A stretch of DNA of 32,389 nt from Brevinematales bacterium (GCA_013177995.1 JABLXN010000033.1:1-32389); one strand, 5' to 3'; positions 18,178-25,976 are shown, counted from the stretch's first letter. The notes: generated by a model from the letters alone, not told the origin. Made by a program: numbers and translations.

Positions 18178-19091
18178 AAAATCCTATTCCCATCAGTGCT
18201 GATAAGTCCGCCAATGCGGTGATGGAGATTCTTCTTCGGCTCAAGGTTCGTGATGCCATGCAGAAGAAGATCTATACCGCTTCTCCTGAGGATACAATGC
18301 GGACAGTTCAACATATCATGAAGCAGAAGAAGATTTCCGGTGTTCCTATTGTGGAGGGGCAGCATTTAGTCGGGATAGTGTCGGTGAACGATATCATCAA
18401 TGCCCTGGACGGGGGGTATATCAACGATCCTGTGAAAATGCACATGTCCACCAATCTCATTGTGCTTGAGGATGATATGCCTTTGTCGTTTGCCCTTTCT
18501 TTTTTCAACAAGTTTTCCTACAGGCGTTTTCCTGTGATCAACAGGGACAAGCATCTTGTGGGGATGCTCACCAGTCGGGATATTCTTTCGGCTCTGGTAG
18601 CGGAGCTCAACAAGGAGATCAAAAGTCTTGAAAACAAAATCAAGGAGCGTCCCGATGTTTCTGAGGCTATCTATCGTGAGTTTACCATTAAACGGTATGA
18701 TTTTGAACACGCGGGACAGGCTTCTTTTGAGTTGAAGCGGCTTCTCAAGGAAAAAAAGATAGCCCCTCCTCTCATACGACGGGCTTCTATCGCTTCGTAT
18801 GAACTGGAGATGAATATTGTGATTCACTCCGTGGGAGGCAAGATGAGTTTTATCATTGATGATCAGAAGATAGAGATTATCGCCAAGGATGATGGACCGG
18901 GAATTGCCGATGTGGAGGCGGCTCTCAGAGAGGGTTTTTCTACCGCCAGTGAGTGGATTCGTTCGCTTGGGTTTGGGGCAGGTATGGGACTCCCCAATAC
19001 GAAGAGGGTTTCTGATGAGTTTCGGATCTCGTCTGAGGTGGGAAGAGGGACAGAGATACAATCGATTATCTATCTGGAGGGAAAATCATGA
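18174..19091 (+). CDS. CBS-pair protein with HATPase (anti-sigma/serine-kinase type) domain
   Basis: 305 residues. Residues ~20-145 form a CBS pair (VRDAMQKKIYTASPEDTM, then a second copy ending MLTSRDIL), expected to sense adenine nucleotides. Residues ~170-305 are a GHKL-type ATPase like RsbW/SpoIIAB: N-box ASYELEMNIVIHS, G1 box DDGPGI, G2 box GFGAGMGLPNTK. It could be a serine kinase or anti-sigma-like switch. It starts with GTG and overlaps DRTGG genes by 4 bp on both sides, so the three likely act together. Confidence 0.85.
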   Translation: MKNPIPISADKSANAVMEILLRLKVRDAMQKKIYTASPEDTMRTVQHIMKQKKISGVPIVEGQHLVGIVSVNDIINALDGGYINDPVKMHMSTNLIVLEDDMPLSFALSFFNKFSYRRFPVINRDKHLVGMLTSRDILSALVAELNKEIKSLENKIKERPDVSEAIYREFTIKRYDFEHAGQASFELKRLLKEKKIAPPLIRRASIASYELEMNIVIHSVGGKMSFIIDDQKIEIIAKDDGPGIADVEAALREGFSTASEWIRSLGFGAGMGLPNTKRVSDEFRISSEVGRGTEIQSIIYLEGKS

Positions 19092-19420
19092 CAGTCACAG
19101 AAATCGCCAAAGCGCTTGGTTTTGAGGTGGTGAATACGAGTTATGCCGATGGGGAAGTGACGACGGGGTATACCTCTGATCTCTTGAGTGATGTGATGGC
19201 CAATGCGGAGGAGGGGTCTCTTTTGATAACTATTCAGGCCCATAAGAATACGATTGCGGTGGCCACGATGGTGGGGGCATCGGCTATTCTCATCTGCAAT
19301 GCCCGACAGATCCCAGAGGATATGATTCAGGCGGCGGATAGTGAGTCTCTTCCTCTTCTCAGGACACCTCTCAATCAGTATCAGGCTTCTTATCGCGTGC
19401 ATGATCTCATCAAGGCATGA
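19088..19420 (+). CDS. DRTGG-domain protein (second copy)
   Basis: 110 residues, a canonical stand-alone DRTGG domain with TTGYTSDLLSDVMANAEEG, IQAHKNTIAVATMVGASAILICN and LPLLRTPLNQYQASYRVHDL. It is closer to the family consensus than the first copy in this operon. It overlaps the upstream ATPase gene and the downstream PHP gene by 4 bp each. Confidence 0.85.
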   Translation: MTVTEIAKALGFEVVNTSYADGEVTTGYTSDLLSDVMANAEEGSLLITIQAHKNTIAVATMVGASAILICNARQIPEDMIQAADSESLPLLRTPLNQYQASYRVHDLIKA

Positions 19421-20151
19421 GGCTAAGGGCTGATCTTCATATCCACTCGTGTCTTTCTCCTTGTGGGAGTCTGGAGATGTCTCCAAAGCGGATCGTAGAG
19501 GAGGCTCTCTCTCGAGGTCTTGATATTGTGGCTCTCACGGATCACAATAGTGCACTCAATTGTCCGGCTTTTTTTTCCTATGCTCGACGAAAGGGTATTC
19601 TCCCCCTTTGTGGGCTTGAGGTCGCCTCTCGTGAGGAGGTGCATATTTTGGGGCTTTTTGAGAGCCCTGAGGAGGCGTTATCTGTAGGGGAGTGGGTGTA
19701 TGAGTCTCTTTCCCCTCTCTCGTTTGATCCTGAGAAGTATGGGGATCAGGTGTATGTGGATGAGGACGAGGTGGTGTTGGGTGAGGTGGAACGTTATCTT
19801 GGGCAGGCCTGTGGGTATTCACTGGAGGAGATTGTCAGGGCCATTCATGAGAGGGGGGGACTTGCCATTCCATCGCATATTGACAGGCCCGGTAGTGGGC
19901 TTCTGGATAATCTTGGGTTTCTTCTTGCCCCTGAAGAGACAGGCTTTGATGCGATTGAACTTTCCAAGAGTTATTGGCTCTCGCCCTATCCGATAGCGAA
20001 TATGGAGGGTTATCCCTGTGTGGCTTCGTCTGATGCCCACTATCCAGAGGGGATTGGGTGTCTTGTGACGGTGCTTGAGATGGAGGAGAAATCCTGGGAA
20101 GGGTTTTGTGAGGCACTGAAAGCGGGAAGAGTGGGGGTGGAAAGGGGGTGA
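19417..20151 (+). CDS. PHP-domain metal-dependent phosphoesterase
   Basis: 244 residues. The PHP metal-binding motifs are all present: His8 and His10 (DLHIHSCLSP), Asp42-His43 (TDHNS), Glu68 (GLEV), His76, then PSHIDRP and SSDAHY near the end. Free-standing PHP proteins hydrolyse phosphoesters such as nucleoside 3',5'-bisphosphates; the substrate here is unknown. It is the last gene of the operon. In many anaerobes the genes after this PHP gene encode a [FeFe]-hydrogenase; here a CRISPR remnant follows. Confidence 0.88.
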   Translation: MRLRADLHIHSCLSPCGSLEMSPKRIVEEALSRGLDIVALTDHNSALNCPAFFSYARRKGILPLCGLEVASREEVHILGLFESPEEALSVGEWVYESLSPLSFDPEKYGDQVYVDEDEVVLGEVERYLGQACGYSLEEIVRAIHERGGLAIPSHIDRPGSGLLDNLGFLLAPEETGFDAIELSKSYWLSPYPIANMEGYPCVASSDAHYPEGIGCLVTVLEMEEKSWEGFCEALKAGRVGVERG

Positions 20152-20216
20152 GATGGGGTGGTTTTTCAGGGGGTATTCTTGTTTGACGAAAGTGTCATTT
20201 TTCCTTTGCGAAATAA

Positions 20217-20244
20217 TTGACATTTTTTTGAAACTTCTTATAAT
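20217..20244 (+). promoter_or_regulatory. Strong promoter upstream of the hairpin RNA and cas1 fragment
   Basis: Perfect TTGACA (20217-20222), 16-bp spacer, perfect TATAAT (20239-20244). Transcription would start about 20251, at the first base of a hairpin. The same bases read on the minus strand form a T-rich tail after that hairpin, so the site could also serve as a minus-strand terminator. Confidence 0.7.
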
Positions 20245-20250
20245 AAAAAA

Positions 20251-20340
20251 TGCCACGCCCAAAAAAGCGTGGCAAGGTTGTCCCGTGGGACAATACCTGC
20301 GACCAGTAAGAGGTCTTACTGGAACTTGCAGAATCTATTG
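20251..20340. ncRNA. Candidate tracrRNA with CRISPR anti-repeat
   Basis: Three hairpins in a row: 20251-20274 (GCCACGC/GCGTGGC), 20278-20293 (TTGTCCC/GGGACAA) and 20303-20322 (CCAGTAAG/CTTACTGG). A CTGCGA/TTGCAG stem encloses the third. Bases 20319-20333 (CTGGAACTTGCAGAA) are an exact complement of 15 nt of the CRISPR repeats at 25696-25797, as expected for an anti-repeat. The strand is open. Plus: consensus promoter in front and a G-U pair that is A-C on the other strand; the anti-repeat would be 3', as in type V. Minus: the anti-repeat would be 5', followed by hairpins and a U-run, as in type II. Confidence 0.6.
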
Positions 20341-20366
20341 AAAATTTCCGAAATAGGAGAAAAACG

Positions 20367-20708
20367 ATGAAGCATATTCTTGTGACAGAATATGCTGAAT
20401 ACCTCAGACTTGAACAGGGGATGCTTTCTGTATGGCATGAGGGGAAAAAACAACGGGAGTATCCGCTCAGCAAAATCAAGACTCTCACCGTGTGCCGAAG
20501 GGGGGTGGGACTATCTTCTGATTTGATTGTTCAGTGTGCTCTTCGGGGTATTCGATTGTTTTTTCTTGATTTTCGCGGGATTCAGGTGGCAGGAGTTCTA
20601 CCTCTTAATACTCATGCTGTGAGCAAGGTGAGAAAAGCCCAGTTTGCTTTTATGGAAAGTCTGGGATCTCGAGAAAGGGCCAGGGCTTTTTTGGGGTATA
20701 ATCAGTAG
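20367..20708 (+). pseudogene. cas1: CRISPR-associated Cas1, N-terminal fragment
   Basis: 113 residues matching the N-terminal domain of the Cas1 integrase (usually about 300-340 residues). It opens with MKHILVTEYAEYL, followed by short beta strands, then VGLSSDLIVQCALRGIRLFFLDFRG and the start of the helical linker. The whole C-terminal catalytic domain, with the metal-binding Glu/His/Asp residues, is missing, so it cannot integrate spacers. The frame ends just before an abrupt change to very AT-rich sequence near 20705, the likely insertion point of foreign DNA. An AGGAG lies 9 bp before the ATG. The truncated N-terminus does not identify the CRISPR type. Confidence 0.85.
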
Positions 20709-20738
20709 AATTTTTAAGTTATAAAAAATTTTATACAT

Positions 20739-20774
20739 ATATAAGTTGTAGAATAGATAGGAAAGGAGGATTTT
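20739..20774 (+). repeat. Leader repeat in front of the first AT-rich gene
   Basis: ATATAAGTTGTAGAAT (20739-20754) followed by GATAGGAAAGGAGG and the ATG. The same arrangement recurs at 23272-23306 before the second AT-rich gene, which suggests a shared or duplicated control region. Confidence 0.65.
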
Positions 20775-21556
20775 ATGTATAGCCGAACAGATTATATTCT
20801 TACAGAGGAAGTTCTCAATAAATATGGTTTTGCTTTTATTGAAAGGAAAGATGTTTCTGGAAATGTTGAAGATATAGAAGGATTTAGTGAAAAAGAATAT
20901 GTAGATATATATAAAACATATACATATGGTCATATTAGTGGAATGTATAAGTTTGTTATTTATGTTTATTATATTGAAATTGATGGTGTTTTGTATCAGA
21001 AGTTAGAAAAAGCAATTGAAATTTATAAAGTTGATATAAAAAATTATACTCAAAGTTTGTATCATAAAGATGTTTTTAATTCTTTTGAAGATTATTTTAT
21101 AAATAATAGAGATTATTTTATTGGTTATGTATTTAATGTTTTTGGTAAACATACAATTTTTATTGGAGATTATTGTTTTTTGTCTCATAAATACGAATTT
21201 GGTGGATATTATTTACTGTTTTTTACACCAATTTATGCAAAATATTACTTTGATACATATCTTTTAGGTTATATACCTTTTTATAAAAAGACAAGGTTTA
21301 TTATTATGGAAGCAATAGATACTTGGTCTTTTGTGGTTGATATTGATGAATTTGATAGACTTTATAATGAAAGATATATTTCAACTTATTTTTATAGACC
21401 ATCTGCTGTTGAGCATTTAGTTAATACAGAAGATTTTACTGATTTATCAAAAGTGTTTTATTTCTTTAATAAAGCAATTGAAAGGTATCTTAAAAAGAAT
21501 GGTAAGGAAGAAGATTATAATAAATATTTTGCAAATATTAACTATGAAGAAGCATT

Positions 21557-23061
21557 GATTACGTTTCCAACAGGAGACCTGAAAGAGAGAGAAAAGGATA
21601 AAGAAGTTACCCCTGGCTCAAAAGATTTTTGTCAACTGTAGTATACAGGGAACATTTTAGATAAACAAGTTTTTTCTCTGAGGAAAAATCCCCCTTTCAG
21701 GCCATAAAACAGGGGAATAAGTACGTACTATTCCCATTTTTTTACATCACATCCTGCCAGTAGACACCATCGATAGCCTCATCACGGTTATAGTAGTAAT
21801 GCAAACGTACAGCAAGAACATTGGTTGCCCCTTCTCTTTTCCATACACCTACATCCATTCTCTGGTTTATGGTTCTCATCACCCGTTCTGCCCTTGAGGT
21901 TGTTCCTGGTAAACCTTCTTCACTGTCACAGGCAAACATGTCTTTTTGAGCACGTAGAAGATAATAAAAACAATGTTTATGCCTTTTTTCTTGAAATAAA
22001 GAGAGAAGATTCTGGATATGCTGCTTTCGCTGACTTTGATAGCCAAGTTTTGTTTGCCAGTCATTTTTATACCCCAAGAAACAGGCTTTTCCTGTTTCAG
22101 CGACAATATTTGTCCACTCACGAGAACGATATCTCACTCCATCAAGACGAAGAAAATGCTTCAATTGATAACTCACATGCCACAAACATCGTTGAAAAAC
22201 AATACCGGAATATTTGCCCTGGTTAATCCCTCTGTCTCCATCGACAACAAGAAAAAACCGAGAAAAAGAGTGTTTTTCTCGAATAGGCTTAAGAAGTTTG
22301 TCCCAACCTGCATGGTAATTATCCACAAGAAGGCCCGCTATTCTTGTATTTTTTCCTGTCAAAGGGGAGGCTTGTTGTCTCTCCTGCAAAAGAATTTTGA
22401 CCTCTTCTCCTTTTTTCTTGCTCTGAACAGGAATACCCGTTCCATCGGCCTCCCCACAGGGTTTTTCTTTTTCCGATAGGCTGAAATGTATCTTTTTCCC
22501 AATATTTTGAAGGTTTTTCCAGAGGGTGCTGAGGCCGATTTTATAGCCTGTGAAGGAAAGAATCCGGGCAGCTACTCGATAGGTGGTAAGAGCCCCAGCT
22601 AAAGCCACTCTGTAGATATCTTTCAGGATTTGTCTTTTTCGCTTTTCTACACCAAGAAGAGATCTCGTAAGAAAAAGTTTTCTTCCACACTTTTTGCATT
22701 GAATCTGGAGTTGAGGAAGAGTGATCTTTCCAAAGGGCATCAGAACAAAAACAGTGTTTTTTCCATGCTTTGTTTTCCATATGAAGTGATGTTTTTCTCC
22801 GCAGGTACAGGTGATATGACCTTTTTTTATTTCTTTTTCTGCCGCTTCTACAGAAATCTGATACACAAATGACTCAAACACTCCTTTGATAGCCTGGAGA
22901 AAAACCGCTACCAGTGTCTCAAGTTTTGTATCAGGGTAGTCAAAGTGAAGGTGAATTCTTTACGCATGGGTTCCTCCTTGTGTCCTATTATCGGCCAGGG
23001 AGGAACTTTTTTTGCTTTTCCTCATCTTCCCACTGCAGGTCTCCTGAAAAAAACGTTACCG
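21557..23061 (-). mobile_element. ISLre2/ISH6-like insertion sequence, 1505 bp
   Basis: The boundaries are set by an 8-bp direct duplication, GAAGCATT (21549-21556 and 23062-23069). They are also set by imperfect inverted ends: GATTACGTTT then CAGGAGACCTG on the left, GGTAACGTTT then CAGGAGACCTGC on the right, read inward. The left end recurs at 1-127. It carries one transposase gene on the minus strand. The 8-bp duplication and ~24-bp ends fit ISH6 better than classical ISLre2 (9 bp); family placement is tentative. Confidence 0.85.
21742..22967 (-). pseudogene. Transposase of the 1505-bp IS, probably frameshifted near its start
   Basis: The main frame (to 21742, 379 codons from a GTG at 22881) is a DDE-type transposase. 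It has a zinc-knuckle region (CTCG, CKKCG), a central VDGDRG, RCLWHVSYQL and a C-terminal GTTSRAERVMRTINQRM. The GTG has no usable ribosome-binding site, whereas a good AAGGAGG and ATG (22967) lie upstream. From that ATG the frame reads MRKEFTFT and stops after 19 codons, while the main frame can be followed back through HFDYPDTKLETLVAVFLQAI. A one-base shift around 22945 therefore separates start and body. Either the copy is dead or expression needs frameshifting; I favour a mutation. Confidence 0.75.
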
Positions 23062-23159
23062 AAGCATTACCAGAAGAAATATTTAGTGTTTCTAAAAAAT
23101 AATTATATAAAAATTTTTAAAAAATTTTTAAAAAAATATTCTTGTCAGCAATAAACAAT

Positions 23160-23271
23160 TCTATTTTTTTTGAATGAAAAAGACAAATAAGCCCTTGTAG
23201 AGAAAAAGTGGGGTTTCAGGGGCGTAGCCCCTGATCCAGATACAGGAAGAAAGTATTCCTGCAAGGGTCTC
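23160..23271 (+). repeat. Partial MITE copy (3' part)
   Basis: It matches the 3' half of the 202-bp MITE, including AAAAAGACAAATAAGCCC, the GGGGCGTAGCCCC hairpin and the terminal GCAAGGGTCTC ending at 23271. The 5' hairpin end is not present to the left, where only low-complexity A/T sequence is found (23104-23159). It sits flush against the leader of the next gene. Confidence 0.72.
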
Positions 23272-23306
23272 ATATAAGTTGTAGAATGATAGGAAAGGAG
23301 GTTTTT

Positions 23307-23792
23307 ATGAAATGGTTTAATGTGAGATTTCTTAAATACAAAAAAGGAAGAAGTATTTATTTTAAGGAAGATATTACAGGTAAAGAAGAAAGAGTTTTGA
23401 GTGGTAAAACCGATTTTGTTTGGGTTGTTCTTGGTGTTTTGTATGAAGGTTTTTGTAATTTAATTTTTATTTTCATTATTTCGTTTATTATTTATGGTAT
23501 GATACCATCAGCATTTTATGTTATGGTTCCCATTGCTGTTTTTCAATTATCAACTAAATCTTTTTATTCATTTTTCTTTATGTTATTTGCTATGTTTATG
23601 AATTCGCTTGTTTTATGGTTTGTTTTGTATATAAATTATATTTTATATGCTTTATTTTATAAAGGTGGATTTTCTATTCATAGGGCATTTGAAAAAATTA
23701 AACTTATTATTAAGTATAGAAAGAGTAAAGAATATGTAAGATTTATTTTAGACAATGAACCATATAAATTTTATGATTTATTGAGGAAATAG
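23307..23792 (+). CDS. Unrecognised membrane protein of the AT-rich island
   Basis: 161 residues, MKWFNVRF at the start, then a charged segment (residues ~10-35) and three or four hydrophobic segments (roughly 38-62, 66-85, 90-115), ending in a Lys/Arg-rich tail. An in-frame ATG at 23286 exists, but AAAGGAGG at 23293-23300 points to ATG 23307. The next gene begins 9 bp after its end and also encodes a protein starting MKWF, so the two are likely co-expressed. No family recognised. Confidence 0.7.
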   Translation: MKWFNVRFLKYKKGRSIYFKEDITGKEERVLSGKTDFVWVVLGVLYEGFCNLIFIFIISFIIYGMIPSAFYVMVPIAVFQLSTKSFYSFFFMLFAMFMNSLVLWFVLYINYILYALFYKGGFSIHRAFEKIKLIIKYRKSKEYVRFILDNEPYKFYDLLRK

Positions 23793-23801
23793 GAGGTTTA
23801 T

Positions 23802-24227
23802 ATGAAATGGTTTGATAGATTTGCAACAATTTTCTTTGTGTATAGTTTTGTTATTATTTCTGTTTTGTGGTATGCTAATAATAACAAAGAGATTAAATAT
23901 TATAACAATTTATATGATTATAATGTAAAAATTGTTAGATTATTTTTAAAAGAAACATTGATTGATTTTTTAAATGGTGTAAAAGATAATAATGATTTTT
24001 CAATTCTTGAAGCATATAAAATTTTTGATAAAAAGTTTAATTATTTATATTTATTACCAGAGTATGTAAGAAATTTATTTAATTATGATTTTATGTCATA
24101 TTATGAACCAGTTAGAAGTGATTTTACTGGTTTTTATTATAATCATGTTATAATTACGAATGATTTTGATAAGTATTATGAAAAAGTGGTTTCAAATTTA
24201 TATTTATGGAGGAGTTATGATAAATAA
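23802..24227 (+). CDS. Unrecognised membrane-anchored protein of the AT-rich island
   Basis: 141 residues. One N-terminal hydrophobic segment (residues ~7-26) serves as membrane anchor or uncleaved signal. It is followed by a Tyr/Asn/Asp-rich soluble part with no motif I recognise. It has an AGGAGG ribosome-binding site and very AT-rich codons. A further start with GGAGG lies at ATG 24217 inside its end, but that frame soon enters sequence of different composition and then the IS5 element; if a third gene existed it has been lost. Confidence 0.68.
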   Translation: MKWFDRFATIFFVYSFVIISVLWYANNNKEIKYYNNLYDYNVKIVRLFLKETLIDFLNGVKDNNDFSILEAYKIFDKKFNYLYLLPEYVRNLFNYDFMSYYEPVRSDFTGFYYNHVIITNDFDKYYEKVVSNLYLWRSYDK

Positions 24228-24399
24228 TATACCCTGCATCCGTGGAAATAACCTTTGTCCTTGGCTAAAAGAAGAAAAAATCCCCCTCATAACCTCAAAA
24301 AAGCGGGACAAAAAGAAAGAGACCCTTGCACGGGTAGCGATTTGTTAGCAAGATAAAGCGAAAAAAGAAAGCGGGAAAAGCAGTATTTATTTCCCTTAC

Positions 24400-24427
24400 T
24401 TGAAATTAAAAGAAAATGTGTTATACT
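24400..24427 (+). promoter_or_regulatory. Transposase promoter inside the IS5 element
   Basis: TTGAAA (24400-24405), 16-bp spacer, TATACT (24422-24427). Confidence 0.5.
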
Positions 24428-24459
24428 ATAAGGCAGGAACGAGGCAAGAGGAGGCCCAT

Positions 24460-25500
24460 ATGCCAATCAAAACGAGCAGCCCAGGATTTTCCGATTATGA
24501 AATCGAGTTAAAGAGAAAACCGAAGAAAAGCATTTTAGATAAAATCAATCAACTTATTGACTGGTATGAAATTGAGAAGATTTTATCTCATTCCTACAAG
24601 GCGGGGAAAAGCCCCAAAGGAGAAAAAGCCTATCCTCCGCTGATTATGTTCAAAGTCCTTATTCTTCAGCATCTCTATAACCTTTCTGATGAGCAAGCGG
24701 AAGAATCACTTCGAGACAGGCTTTCCTTTCTCAGGTTTTGTGGTTTCCATGTGAGCGATGAAATTCCTGATTATACCACAATTTGTCGTTTTCGGAATAG
24801 ACTCTTGAAACTTGATCTTTATCAGGTACTTTTTGATGAATTTAACAAGCAACTTGAGGAGAAGGGACTTATTGTGAAGAAGGGTACACTTATTGATGCT
24901 ACAGTGATAAAGAGTTCTCGACGACCTAAAAAGACAGTTGATGCCAGGATATTGCCGGAAGATAGAAAAGAGGAGGATCAGCAAGAGGGAAAGGAAAATT
25001 CTTCGGAGATAAGATATTCTGATGATAAAGACGCTCGATATCTTAAGAAAGGGAATCAGGTATTTTATGGATACAAATCTCATGTAGCGGTTGATGGGCA
25101 GGGAAGGTTTATTATAGGGGGGCATATGACGCCAGCAAATGTTCCGGATATGAAGGAGATGGGAAAACTTTTGAAAAATCTCAAGTTACGTGAGGGGAGT
25201 TTTGTTGTGGCGGATAAGGGTTATGCATGGGCAGAAAATGTAAAACTTGTGAGGCAACAGGGTTTCGTGAACTTTATTATGAAAAAAGCGGCGAGGAATA
25301 GACCTCTCACAGAGAAAGAGAAGAAGCAAAACAAAGCGATAAGTACGCTTCGTTATCGAATTGAGCAGGTGTTTGGACATCTGAAAAAGCATATGGGATT
25401 TGAGAGAGTAAGGTATGTTGGACTCGAAAAAGCTCAGATAGAGTTTCAACTCAAGGCGATGGCTTATAATCTCAAGATGGCAGCCCTTATGCTTGCATAA
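24460..25500 (+). CDS. IS5-family transposase
   Basis: 346 residues, intact. The N-terminal domain has the typical YPPLIMFKVLILQHLYNLSD and ESLRDRLSFLRFCGF, followed by PDYTTICRFRNRL. The DDE triad is Asp146 (GTLIDATVI), Asp252 (VVADKGYAW) and Glu302 (LRYRIEQVFGHLK). A longer frame begins with a TTG at 24400 inside the promoter. The AGAGGAGG at 24447-24454 selects ATG 24460. With intact ends and gene, this element may be active and could mobilise the MITEs. Confidence 0.93.
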   Translation: MPIKTSSPGFSDYEIELKRKPKKSILDKINQLIDWYEIEKILSHSYKAGKSPKGEKAYPPLIMFKVLILQHLYNLSDEQAEESLRDRLSFLRFCGFHVSDEIPDYTTICRFRNRLLKLDLYQVLFDEFNKQLEEKGLIVKKGTLIDATVIKSSRRPKKTVDARILPEDRKEEDQQEGKENSSEIRYSDDKDARYLKKGNQVFYGYKSHVAVDGQGRFIIGGHMTPANVPDMKEMGKLLKNLKLREGSFVVADKGYAWAENVKLVRQQGFVNFIMKKAARNRPLTEKEKKQNKAISTLRYRIEQVFGHLKKHMGFERVRYVGLEKAQIEFQLKAMAYNLKMAALMLA

Positions 25501-25695
25501 GGAAAGAGGAGCGAGAAAAAGGTCAAAAGAGAAGAAAAAAGGCTTTTGAGGAGGAAAAAGGTCTTAGAAAATGCATTGGATGCCCTAACAAACATAGTCG
25601 GCGCTCAGATATTTTTCTGTTTTCTTTCGAAGAATTCGCTAAAGAGGAAAAGAGAGACAGAGAAAAGAGTCGTGCAAGGGTCTCAAAAAATATAA

Positions 25696-25797
25696 GTCAT
25701 ATTATAAGGTCTTTTTTCTGCAAGTTCCAGCTTCTGAGATAGCCTATAGACAAAATTCAGAGTCATATTATAAGGCCTTTTTTCTGCAAGTTCCAGC
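25696..25797. CRISPR. Two-repeat CRISPR remnant
   Basis: Two 36-bp repeats (25696-25731 and 25762-25797), identical except at the 15th base (T/C), flank a 30-bp spacer (25732-25761). The length pattern is that of class 2, especially type II. Read on the minus strand each repeat starts GCTGGAACTTGCAGAA and contains TATAAT near its end, 17 bp after TGGAAC. That would be a built-in promoter firing into the next spacer, as known for type II-C arrays. The 15 nt complementary to the candidate tracrRNA at 20319-20333 lie in this part. The left repeat ends 11 bp from the IS5 element, which may have removed further units. Confidence 0.75.
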
Positions 25798-25976
25798 TCA
25801 TCATACAAAGGCACGCAATCAACGCCGTTAGTGTCGTTTCAATCAAACTGTTCAGGTGTGAGTAAGAGGATAAATTTGACCTTCGTACTATATCCTCTCC
25901 ACAGGAAAGTTTCAAAGGGTATGACCTAAAGGGGGGATGAGATTTTTCAGCAGGTGTGATAGCCTGCACGGCAGGA

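Larger units (their letters stand above)
20775..23103 (+). pseudogene. Unrecognised AT-rich gene interrupted by an insertion sequence
   Basis: The reading frame from ATG 20775 runs to 21556, where an IS enters after GAAGCATT. Removing the IS and one copy of that 8-bp duplication rejoins TT (21555-21556) to A at 23070. The frame then continues as Leu-Pro-Glu-Glu-Ile-Phe-Ser-Val-Ser-Lys-Lys and stops at 23101-23103. The intact protein would have 271 residues, rich in Tyr, Phe and Ile, with no evident signal peptide and no family I recognise. As it stands the frame reads on into the IS to 21641 and gains a foreign 28-residue tail. GAAAGGAGG precedes the start. Confidence 0.75.
20709..24235. other. 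AT-rich foreign island
   Basis: Apart from the insertion sequence and MITE inside it, this stretch is strikingly AT-rich, with runs of A/T third positions, unlike the flanking genes. It holds at least three unrecognised genes (20775-23103 interrupted, 23307-23792, 23802-24227). It begins at the point where cas1 stops and ends near the IS5 element. The first two genes share nearly identical leaders. I infer horizontal acquisition. Confidence 0.7.
24319..25684 (+). mobile_element. IS5-family insertion sequence, 1366 bp
   Basis: The ends are 14-bp perfect inverted repeats: GAGACCCTTGCACG at 24319-24332 and its complement at 25671-25684. It carries one intact transposase gene. The flanks are A-rich on both sides (GAAA and AAAAAA), so a target duplication cannot be defined. 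The MITE copies in this window share the first 13 terminal bases. Its right end lies 11 bp from the CRISPR repeats. Confidence 0.85.

Noticed and set aside
25763-25969. Short minus-strand frame over the CRISPR repeat
   Set aside because: It is formed by the repeat itself and flanking sequence; no start signal and no homology recognised.
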